Below, piece by piece: positions 12,112-22,800 of a stretch of 29,106 bases of DNA (position 1 is its first letter; the number at the start of each line of letters is the position of its first letter). The DNA lies in the NCBI RefSeq assembly GCF_000003605.2, contig NW_003123906.1, positions 258,366-287,471 of the forward strand, written 5' to 3'. Below the pieces are notes generated by a model. That model saw only the letters and a program-made list of their open reading frames with translations. It ran no database searches and was not told where the DNA came from. Source of the DNA: Saccoglossus kowalevskii (taxonomy: Eukaryota > Hemichordata > Enteropneusta > Harrimaniidae). The position numbers and the translations under genes are program-made.

Positions 12112-13573
12112 TTGTTTACCAAAAGATTTTACCAACTTTATTGCAAGATTCTATCCGCTGTAATCTGATTGTCATCTTTGCCATCCAACCGTATTATTGT
12201 TGAATTTGTATCTGGTAAGATTTGATTCTTTTGTATATTAAGTTTATTTGCCATTTTGTTAGTGTTTTTGAAGATGTTTTAACTTTTGTATACATTTTTG
12301 TATTTCGTGTATTGAGCAGACGACTGTATTTATGATCACAAATTTCTTTGTTCGGTATTTTGTGCGTTACTGCTTACAAAAAATTGAGTCGATTGCTCAT
12401 GAAGTGACACCCTGTCATAGTGATTCTGTGTGTGATATTTTCGTGACATTTTGCAAATTGTAAAAGAGGTATTTCTATTCATTTAATTCTATGCACTGTT
12501 TATCTGTAAAAGTCATACTTATCTGCACTTAAGTTTGCAATTCACTAGGAATATTACACTACTCCTTTATTACTAAACAGGTGTTAAGATCTGATATGTT
12601 CTGATATTTTGAAGCTAGAAATTGTGAATTGAGGACAGAAATTGTCTTTTTGCGTCCTGTCGGGGTGAGTGATATACATTTATAGTACATGAGCCTGTAA
12701 AATAGTGTTTAAATTGCCTGATTTATTATATAATACAACAAATCTTTGCAAATGTTTCTTCATACTGTAGTGTATATAAACACCTTGTTTATGCATTATT
12801 TCAGTATTTTATCTCTCTGATATGACATTGTATTGATTTTGTATATTTTGACAATAATAATGTGCAGTTTGGGTTGCTTCAGTTATTAATAGAAATGTAT
12901 TTTGTATCCCACGCATGATGTCATCATTTTAGGGCCAACTGATATTATTTATTTTTAACAGTGTTTTCTATACTTCTGTATGCAGGTTTCTGTAGTATAT
13001 CTTTGTTATATACACACAGAATTAGGAAATAAAAAGAACCGGATATGTGATTGGACTCNNNNNNNNNNNNNNNNNNNNNNNNNNNNNNNNNNNNNNNNNN
13101 NNNNNNNNNNNNNNNNNNNNNNNNNNNNNNNNNNNNNNNNNNNNNNNNNNNNNNNNNNNNNNNNNNNNNNNNNNNNNNNNNNNNNNNNNNNNNNNNNNNN
13201 NNNNNNNNNNNNNNNNNNNNNNNNNNNNNNNNNNNNNNNNNNNNNNNNNNNNNNNNNNNNNNNNNNNNNNNNNNNNNNNNNNNNNNNNNNNNNNNNNNNN
13301 NNNNNNNNNNNNNNNNNNNNNNTATATGTTGTCTATATGTCTTATATCCCAGCGTTACATAGTTATTAGAGTAGTGGAGTTTTACCGCGTTATTGTACTT
13401 GATGTTTGCAGAGTATAATAATACCAGTACCAGTTGAAACCTCATCTGTTGGCTCCGTGTTCGTTTGTTATCATCGCCGCCATGGAAGTCTTTCTGTTAC
13501 TGTTGCCATTTTGGTATTTGAATCATCACATCTGTACTATACCAATTACAGTAATATTACGTTGCGTGTGACA
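12112..13573. other. Insert sequence between A1 and B1, no gene seen
   Basis: This is most of a stretch of about 1.78 kb that separates A1 from B1 but is absent between A2 and B2. It is AT-rich and contains donor-like sites (12215 and about 12665) but no coding exon I can support. The assembly gap removes 264 bases of it, so a coding part could be hidden. Confidence 0.5.
13059..13322. other. Assembly gap (264 N)
   Basis: A run of N. Any reading frame crossing it is an artefact. Confidence 0.99.
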
Positions 13574-14220
13574 TGGAGTCTAAAGGAAATCTACACATTG
13601 AGAAACCCGTGTGGTGTATATTAGTGCACAACAACCCGGAATTTTTCGTGAACAAACTCAAAACTTTTCGTGGTAGACTTGAATTGCACAAATACGCGAG
13701 CACGCAGACTGAATAAACCGAATTTGGTCACAAAATGGCTGCGCGGGTCACGTGAACATATTTTTCCGCGTCGTCATCCGCCTACTCTCTATTCTGTATA
13801 AGGGGAATCTATTCGATATTTCTCTAAATATTATCAACATTATCAGAGACTGAAAAATGCTTAAGGATGTGCTACTTTTCCTCAGATATCGTATTGGCAA
13901 GGTCAATGTAACTATAAAATCATGAGTGACTGCATGGAAAAGATAACATTATGTTTGAATTATGTATAATATTTTTAGCTTGATTAGAAACTCTAGTGCT
14001 TTGAGTATATTCATGGCTGTTGGAGCACCTGGACAAATAGATTCTGTGTTTATGCATTTGTACATATTTTGAGCATCTAATGTATGTATCTAATTAGCTT
14101 TTCCATATTAATTAGACTTCTAATTACGCCAAATTACAATATTACCAGAGATCCAAGGGCGAGAGCCCCTTACCTATATATCCAAACCCGACTGCATGGG
14201 GCGTTCTGGTCCCATCGATA
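13574..14220. repeat. Module B1: copy of the B repeat
   Basis: Collinear with B2 from TGGAGTCTAAAGGAAATCT onward, including CACGCAGACTG, GGTCACGTGAACAT and CCGCCTACTCTCTATTCTGT, to ATCCAAACCCGACT and GGCGTTC at the right. It contains a CACGTG E-box near 13748. After 14220 about 310 bp, present neither in B0-A1 nor in the B2 tail, leads into A2. Confidence 0.88.
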
Positions 14221-14533
14221 ATAGAGTCCATTTCTACAGAGAGTAGCGACAACTGAGAACACACCGCCATTTTGGGGGCAATTGTGAACCGCTGCGTATG
14301 TGGGTGTGCGCACGTGTGTATATAGAACCTCTTCGGCTTAAGGGAGAGCAGGAAGATGGAAAAAGTGAAACAAACAATATTAATAATAAGTGATGAAAAT
14401 AAAATACAAATCATAAAAAGTACATTAGCTAAATAAACTAAACTATAATATAAAAATAGAATAAAGAGATGTTAAAAAGCATAATAGGAAAAATGTGATT
14501 TAAAAAAAAAAGGATTCTCCCACTGTAGAAGTG

Positions 14534-16280
14534 ATAGTTTTCATATACATGATTTCTGTTTTGCTTTATTTATTTATAAACTTTGCTAGGGGTATAAAGC
14601 ATGTCAGTATTGTAATGAAATTGTTTTATTTAGTTTATTTTTTATTTCCAGTTTCTTGTAACAGCTTTCATCTTTCTTTGTCGAAAATTCACAGTCGAAG
14701 ATAAAATGTTGGGTTTATTTTTTTCAAACACTATTTTAATTTTTTTTTTTTTTTGCATTTCATGTCATTTTCTCTAAGTTTCGCAGTGCGGGCTACACCT
14801 CTATACCATATCGACAGCCAATAACCCCCCTCAAAAAACATGCAGTCATGGACCCACACACATATTTGTTCTCACTCATTCCAGCATACTGTAACGTAAA
14901 CTTTTTCATTTTTTTCTATCGGTTAACCACATTTAGCAACATATCCAGGTACAAACAGATCAAATGATACTATACAGCTATCAAAATTAATAATTGAGAA
15001 TACAACATTTTCATTGATGCTAAACAAATTACACAAGTTTTCAAACGGGAGTATACAATTTCGTGATAAATTACTCTATTTGCTCAGTTCATTTTCAGAC
15101 CCTTTTTAAAATTAATCTGGAGTACTGGTTGAGGATTAAAATCTAAATTGTTTAGCTTCCAACGAACATATCACATTTAAAGTGTATTAAAAAACAATTT
15201 TCTTCATGTGTACTAAACATCTGTATGCATGGCTAAATGCTAGCAGTGGTCTGGTGGCCATGGGCCAGTTAAATTTGATGTCAGTCTCGCAACATTTCCA
15301 GAACGGTGAAATTTGGTGCCCCCATCGGACAAAAAAAATTTCACTGTCACTTATAAAAATTACTGCAAATTATTGTATAAATACAGGGCAAGTCCTATTG
15401 CAACATGTACATAGTCAAGCTATTCAAGATATTGTTGACCTATTGTAAACTGAATGTTCAATACAATGTACTGCTATTCAATATTTCAGAATTCTTCAGC
15501 TGCATTTTATGATCAGTACGCCCACTTTCTAACTGTCGAGGACGCAAATGTGCAAATGAGTTTAATACTTTCATTAAAAACATATCTTTATGAAATATCC
15601 TATTACAAGTTAACATTGCACATTTGTTAATTATGAAAATCATATAGTCTACACAATACCCCAAACTGAAGTAATCTCTTACCCACTATGCAATCCCTGT
15701 AACAGTATTGAACTTCCTTGTATTTCATGAATATTTATAATTATTTGCCACGAATGCATTGCTTTTCAAAATTAGGTTTTAAAGATTCACAATTTGACCT
15801 AATGGTAATGACATTGCTGCAGATGTGCTAGCAACAAGAAAATTTAAAAATATGGCTAAACATGTATGACCATTAGCTTAGTCCATGTATGTAGCCATGT
15901 CCATGCTTGGCAAATACGGCTGGTCTATTTTGGTTGCTCATTGTTTAATTTTTGTTTAAATCAAGTAAGCACTCGTCAGATCAAAATATTCGTTCAAATT
16001 GAACCTAGCATGATGAATACATTTACACAGTTCAAATACATATAATAACACCCATTTATTCTTTGGAATTAATCAAAATAAAAATTTGCCAAGATATTGC
16101 ACTTTCTTAGTCTTTACATGTCAAATCAAAAATTTCACAAATGACAACTGTTTCACTTTTAAGTTTTAGGAAGCATATACACCTCCGTACCTTGTAAATT
16201 CGCATTTTTTTCGTAAGTACGTCGCAAAGCTTTGAAGATGAAGTTGGCTACCATCCCACACAGCTGGTTTTTTTTCACCC
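14534..16280. repeat. Module A2: second copy of the large direct repeat
   Basis: Partner of A1 (9936-11782). Two blocks are much better conserved than the rest: 15201-15263 is identical to 10568-10630, and 15614-15780 differs from 11050-11216 at only about four sites. No RNA gene or protein family was recognised in either block. Confidence 0.9.
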
Positions 16281-16295
16281 AGATTTTACTTCAGT

Positions 16296-17243
16296 TGGAG
16301 TCTAAAGGAAATCTGCACATCTAGAAACCCGTGTGGTGTATATTAGTGTACCGGAATTTTTAGTGAACAAATTCAAACATTTTCGTGGTAGACTTGAACT
16401 GAACAAATACGTGAGCACGCAGACTGGCTAAACCGAATTTGGCCACAAAATGGCCGCGCGGGTCACGTGAACATTTTTTCGCGTCGTCGTCCGCCTACTC
16501 TCTATTCTGTATAAAGGGAATCTATTCGATATTTCTCTAAATATTATCAACATTATCAGAGACTGAAAAATGGTTGAGGATGTGCTTTTCCACTGAGATC
16601 ACGTTGACAAGGTCAACATGACTATAAAATCATGCTGTCCACTGTGTGTGACTGCATGGCAAGGATAACATTATGTTTATATTGTGTATGATATTTCTAG
16701 ATTGATTAGAAACCCTAGTGCTTTGAGTACATTCATGGGTATTTCGTCCCCTGGACAAAAAGATTCTGTCCGTATATTTTTTTACTTATTTTGAACTGAT
16801 AATTGATGTAACTAATTAGCTATGTCCTGATATTTAGAATTGTAATTGCACTGATTAAAATATTTTCATGTAAAAAAAAAAATTAAAAAAAAATTCTTTT
16901 TGAGCGATTTCACTGTACTGCGTTTCCTTGGTGACAATCGGTAACGCTCCAACGCATGTATATTTTTGATATGTATTGGATATGCAGGACGATAAACAAC
17001 TGAATAGGGTAAAGTAATACCTGCACAAATATAAACAGTTAAAAAAATAATATCGAACGATTCCATTTACGGGAAATGGAAATACGATGATGGTCGAAAT
17101 GATGTTTTCGTTGACTTAAGAAGGCAGAGGACTGTCGTATAATCAATTTGGGAATTGCTATCAGGCCACAAAAAAATACCAGAGAGCTCCTTACTCACAT
17201 ATCCAAACCCGACTTATTGAGGGCGTTCGGGTCTCATGGATAA
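16296..17243. repeat. Module B2: copy of the B repeat
   Basis: Follows A2 after only about 15 bp (against about 1.79 kb between A1 and B1). It matches B1 at 16296-16860 and 17170-17243, and B0 at 16905-17035. It therefore carries parts that each of the other two copies lacks. Confidence 0.85.
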
Positions 17244-19410
17244 TTCCCCCAATCATTGAAAATGAAACGGGTATCAATGCTATATATATTTGGAAGTTCT
17301 GCCACAATTTTACTCATTTTCACTTTCTTTTTATTATTATTTAACATAATGGGGGACATTTCGACGTTAAGTTGCGCATTCACAAGATACAATTGTGTGC
17401 ATGAGTTGGCTATAAATGGAAACTGTTGTATGTGCTGGCAATCGTGATATACATATTATATTATATTATATTATGCTAAATATAGTATATTTATTCATTT
17501 ATAAATGTTCGATAATAATGTTTTTTATTATTTACTTTAACGCTTGTTTACGAGCAAATTGTTTGCATATTTTCAAAACAAACATATCCATAAATTATTA
17601 CTAGTAATTTTGTTTTACCTGATAAGATAAGCATTTAATATTTTTTTTTAATTTTTCTGATTGCGGATTATTCGTCTCGGCCAATCACATAACACGTTAC
17701 ATACAAGAGCTTACCAACGCGCACAATTTTATTCTATACTAGTAAAATAAAACGTTAGCATATAATGTAAACAGAGACAATTTCTGTTGCAAACATCAAA
17801 TATAAAATAACGCAATATACTTAGATACAATTAACTAATAGTTATTGTTTTTAAATTAGTAATTAGAATGGATGTACACTGCCTTAGTAAACCATTCGTA
17901 GCTAATGAGTTGATAGAAATGTATTTTGATTCAAAATGGCGAATATGATTTTTGCCTTGAAATATATTTACAGACAAAGAAACGTCCATAAACACTTTAC
18001 ATTCGTTTTAAAATCGCAACCATGACACATTTTTCCAAATGCGATCACATTTTACTTTGTATTGAATAGGACATTATCAGATTTCGATTTTGAGAAGCTG
18101 ATTTTTGCGTCTTTTGCAGATCGTTGATTAGCAGTGGACGATGATTGCTGTGTATTTTGATAAATTACATACTTTCCCTACGTCTATGAGGTATAATAAT
18201 AAAAAATGTTAAACAAATAAATGCACTAGCGTAAAGCTCCTGGATGAAACCGCTAAACATATGTCATTGTCACACAGAGTATGGACAAATAAACGTAATG
18301 TGAATAGTCAGCAAAGAGACATGAAGCAATGATTGTTTGCATTAAATTTTGTTTGGAATTGTATCCCCATGTTTTGCTTTGGAATGCTTTATTATCACAT
18401 TACGTGGGTGAGATATAGAGGATTTTTTACGTCAGAAATATGTAAATCATTTCAAACACCCCCGCAACGAAAACTGAGCAAATATTATTATAAATGCAGC
18501 AGTGTGCCTACAGTTTTAATTCATTCGCCTGACATCTACTCCTCTACGAATGTGGACAGATTCATGTGAGTATGGTATATTTTGTTGCATGCATGTGGCT
18601 ACGATATACATGATCTCAAATACAGGAAATCTGTTTTTTGGTGTGTGTGTGTTTTTTTACATTTACTATTTGTTCTAATCTTACCTGTTTATGAGCAATA
18701 CGACCATATTGATCCACTGTCGAGCGAGCAGAATTCTCAACTGAAATCGCGAGCGAGATTTATTTTCGAATAGTTTTGTTTGAAAAAGTCATCTCAAAAT
18801 AAAAATATTATCTCGATATTGTTCTAATGCATTATGAATTTAAATGCATTCATTTCGTGATTTTAATTTCATATTTGTAACGAATGCGTACGTAATCTTT
18901 CGTTACATTGATATGTTAACTATTTTTGACGCTACTACTCAGATTGATTTGATATGTGATTTGTACCTTACTCATTCCGTAATATAATATATGAGGTTTT
19001 CTATTTTTTGATATCGTTTTTGTCATAAACGCGATTGAAAACTGCTACGTAAATAATATCCATACTTCCGAGTAACCGGATTTCCTAGTGTGGCACATTT
19101 TGTGAGATATGTTGTATTTAACTCGAGTTCAGTTTACTCCACGTTCTTGATGATACCATACCCTTCGTATATGCTGGCTATCAAGTGTGCTGTACATATG
19201 TGAGTGAGCATGTTAAGTGAATTATTAATTAAAGGGTTTACGCTGTACCATATTGATATGTTCAAAACCTCTAAAGAAGTATAATGCGCATGTCCCTTAA
19301 AATAAAAAAAAAATAATATATGAAGCAGAATGTTTGCCCGTTCCGTTCGTCCATCTTTGTCACATGAAATAGAAGCTTCCGTTCCTTGTTTCAACTAAAA
19401 TACTTTTTAA
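17243..19410. other. Gene-free stretch upstream of the protease gene
   Basis: No coding exon is recognised. An ATATT microsatellite lies near 17453-17475. An open frame of about 78 codons (18333-18569) ends just past a donor-like TTCAT|GTGAGT but has no family resemblance. The stretch may hold upstream regulatory DNA or an unseen 5' non-coding exon of the astacin gene. Confidence 0.45.
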
Positions 19411-19417
19411 TGAGACA

Positions 19418-19443
19418 TATATACTACTGATGTTTGTCTACAG
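19418..19443 (+). promoter_or_regulatory. TATA-like box or splice acceptor before the astacin start codon
   Basis: TATATA at 19418-19423 is about 25-30 bp upstream of an initiator-like CAGACACG, which would give a 5' UTR of about 30 nt. The same CTACAG (to 19443) also reads as a good splice acceptor, for an upstream 5' UTR exon or for spliced-leader trans-splicing if the organism uses it. The sequence does not decide between these. Confidence 0.4.
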
Positions 19444-19474
19444 ACACGAATACTGGTGAGACGAACTGAACACG

Positions 19475-19883
19475 ATGGCAAAGATTCAAGCAGTATCCGT
19501 ATTTTTTGTAATGCTAGCGACTTTTACGTTTGTCACATATACGGTAAGTAGTAGACGTTCTACAGTCGAACGTTTGCGTGTTAGCCCAATGAAACACCTT
19601 GAACATTCTTCCCATCGTTTGAAAATCAAAACTAAAAATCAGATAAAGTATATTATTATTTAAAAATCATTTTAAATTATTTATTAGACACAAAACGAAC
19701 CTCCTGAAGAGCAACCAAGTCCTGGCACCCTGGAATCCGATATGAAGTTAACAGATGAACAACTCGGGGCTATTGTAGCAATTGTAGAGGCGGAGGCAAA
19801 CGGAGTGGTTGATAGAAAGGCTAAAGCCGATCTTACTTATCGTTGGCCAAATGCCGAAGTGCCTTATGCAATATCGGATTCAA
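19475..19883 (+). other. Astacin exons 1-2: signal peptide, propeptide and start of catalytic domain
   Basis: Exon 1 encodes a Lys-containing N-terminus followed by a hydrophobic core (VSVFFVMLATFTFV), and ends exactly in phase 0 at GTAAGT. Exon 2 carries an acidic propeptide, the LESDMKLT segment (D41 is the likely zinc-blocking aspartate) and the first catalytic strand. Activation probably occurs near the basic DRKAK stretch (65-69), just before YRWPN. The start codon is the first ATG after the putative transcript start. Confidence 0.88.
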
Positions 19884-22800
19884 GTAAGGATGATGTTCAT
19901 TTTCCCTGTGCAGCTTTTGTCTGTGTCTTTTTGCATTGTGCTTGTGTTTCTCGCTATGTACTCTATATATTTGTATCATTATAGGTCGAAATGATGGTGG
20001 TATAATAAGAAAAGCGCTTGCATATTGGGAGAGCAACACTTGTATTAGATTCCCGCTATATAATTCGGTCAACGCAAACCAACACAGAATAGAATTTATA
20101 AAGGCAGACGGGTAAGGTGGCTAAAAAGATAACATATTTTTCACAATTTTGCAATATTTAGTGGCGTATTGCTGTCTTTTCTATTCTATTCAAATACTGT
20201 TACACTTTTATTTATGCTACTAATCATTGTGTCCTGGGGGTGAGGGCAGGTCCGTTAACATTATTTAGATTTTTGCAAATAGTAAGACGAATGAAACGTC
20301 AACGGTTTAATATATTAGATTTAATGTTGGTGAGATGCAGTTAAAGCGATTTAGTACTTTTGCGGTGTCTTTGAATCCGAGGAAATAGTTCTGTGGCAAG
20401 TTAATCGTGTTGTGCCAGGTCACAGAACAACACACTCGGGACCACTGTTGTCTCTCCAGACTGTTTTTGAATGCAAGTACAGAGTAGAATATTCACCAAT
20501 ATTCCGTCTCAAACAGAGATAGGCTTTGAACTCAATGCCGATCATCAGTCCGCTTCACTTTAATGTCGGAACACGCCCAACGAACATCTAGTAGTATTGT
20601 GCAAATTTAGGAATTTCTCTTTGATTAACACCACGAGCCATTCTCTTGTTAATTTTTCTTGTACGTTTTGATGAATTGTACTATTGTGGGAAAGTGTTAA
20701 TTTGGATGCATCCAAGATGCGAAGACAAAGCATATGTGCATTTAACATTTTACTTAAATGTTTCGTGATATTTATTATTTTTTAAAACTTGTTTATGGTC
20801 TTGGTACTCTTTTGTTTGTTTGTTTATTGTATGTGTTTCTTCAAGGTGTAAATAAACGGCATATATATTCTAAGTTGTTGTATTTGACTATAGGTCATCA
20901 GTGAAACTGTGGCACTTTAAACGCCCTTTTTGTCTCTTGGTTTAGAATCATCCTTAGCATAGGAACAAGCCTTAAGTAACAAATGAATATCATAGTATTT
21001 TGACAAGAATGTGGGCAGACAACTACGTTTATTAACATTACTGAATAACTCGGTGTGTATTAAAATCTAATATTCAAATTCAATACAAACCTCAAAATGT
21101 CTTGTACGATGTGACATTGGTATCAGATGATGTACAATTGTTATAGTAAAAAGCTTTGTAACTTTCAGATAACGCCTGAATCACCGATCAGTGTTGAACT
21201 CCTTATCTCGTGTTGCTATTTCAATTACTATATGGTTATTGATGCATTTGTGTTACCTTTGTAGGTGCTGGTCGTGGGTCGGCGATACCGGTAAACTCCC
21301 ACAAAACATTTCCATAGGGGCTGGATGTGAATGGGTGAGTTATATTTATGTTGTGTTTTTGAGATGATGAGTAATGTTGAACGTTTGCCCTGGACCAAAT
21401 AGGCGTAACGTTGTATACGCACTATGCGATACAGCGTGGGATGACACGATTAAATTGTTAATTGTGCAATATGATATACTAAAATATTGACGGAAAATAT
21501 ATGACTGTCAAAGGTGAAAGGTGTGTATCTTTTTTCAGATCGTGACTTATTGGATATTTTATTATTTTGCCCAATAGAGAGGAACTATCGCTCATGAAAT
21601 TGGCCATGCAATAGGATTTTGGCATGAACAAAGTCGTGACGACAGAGACAATTATGTTACAGTTCACTTGGGAAATGTTAAATCGGGTCAAGATCATAAC
21701 TTCAATAAATATACTGCAAACAATGTTAACTCATACAACGTGCCATACGACGTTGGGTCTCTAATGCATTATGGTCCCAAGGTAATAATACGTTTATCAT
21801 TTCTTATTTGAACTTGGACTTTGACAATCCATACCATGAGGTGATACTACACAGTTTAAATACAAACTAATCTAATGAGATTCACGCTTTTTTACAGTGA
21901 TAATCACAACGGGGATAAACTAAATCATCAATTCTACATATGCATCTGTCTATAACGATATTGTTTTTTTTTCTACATGTATTATTTCATAAACTAACTA
22001 ACTTAGCATATTGATACTTCAGTTATGAACTCACGTCAGCTTATAAGTGTTGTGCTATGTTAACATACCAATAAATGAATTCAGTATTTCAGCAAGAATG
22101 GTTTGGATACAATAACAGCAAATAATCCAGAAGACCAAGATAAAATGGGCCAGGATGAGCATCTCAGTACTGCTGATATTCTGCTAGCTAATATAATTTA
22201 CGATTGCCCAGGCAGGTATATTTCTGGTTATTTGTAGGACATAGCTGCTAAGAAAATGAAATCGATATTTCATGATCCATCATCAAATAATTGTGGGTAA
22301 TTACCAACTAATTATCTTGAAGTCAAGAAAACTCCCCTAGCCGTGCACTAGCACGGTTGGCCAGATGTTGATCAGTATGGTTTATTCGTTTGTTCATTAG
22401 AAAGACTCTCAGATATACAAATGTAGGCTCTTGCACATTTACTGAAATTAATAAAATCATTACAGAATCAGAAACTCAACTAAAATTTAAGTGTCTCACA
22501 TTTTATTTGTCAGAAAATATTTATAATTTTCAATAAATTTACCCTGTGTTTATTATTTGTTTTCATTGCGTTTGTGTTTCTCGCAATAAATTATACAGGT
22601 GGAGCTAAAATCAGCACGGAATCAAAGCGTTGGGAAAATAACCAGTGTGCATCGCCATACAAAGTGAATAGCCTTGCTACTATGAATTGGGCAGTCTCTG
22701 CGCTAATCGCGAATGGAGATACTTCAAATTTCTGGATTGATGGCAGTATTGACGGCTCTAGAATCACATTCAGTGATGGTTCAACAATGGCGGTTGACTC

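Noticed and set aside
12945-13445. Several reading frames of 100-166 codons crossing the gap on both strands
   Set aside because: They exist only because N codons are not stops; the real flanks contribute few residues and no motif.
14142-14414. 90-codon minus-strand frame in B1
   Set aside because: The matching parts of B0 and B2 do not keep the frame, so it is chance within a repeat.
15206-15448. 80-codon + strand frame in A2, starting at the perfectly conserved block
   Set aside because: The A1 copy has a stop after about 22 codons and further differences, so protein constraint is not supported; the conservation is better treated at DNA level.
19809-20072. Overlapping frames inside and across astacin exons 2-3
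   Set aside because: Shadows of the real exons; they run into introns and lack family resemblance.
20388-20429. GTTCTGTG...CACAGAAC inverted repeat in intron 3 as a transposon end pair
   Set aside because: Only 8 bp with about 26 bp between and no flanking duplication; likely chance.
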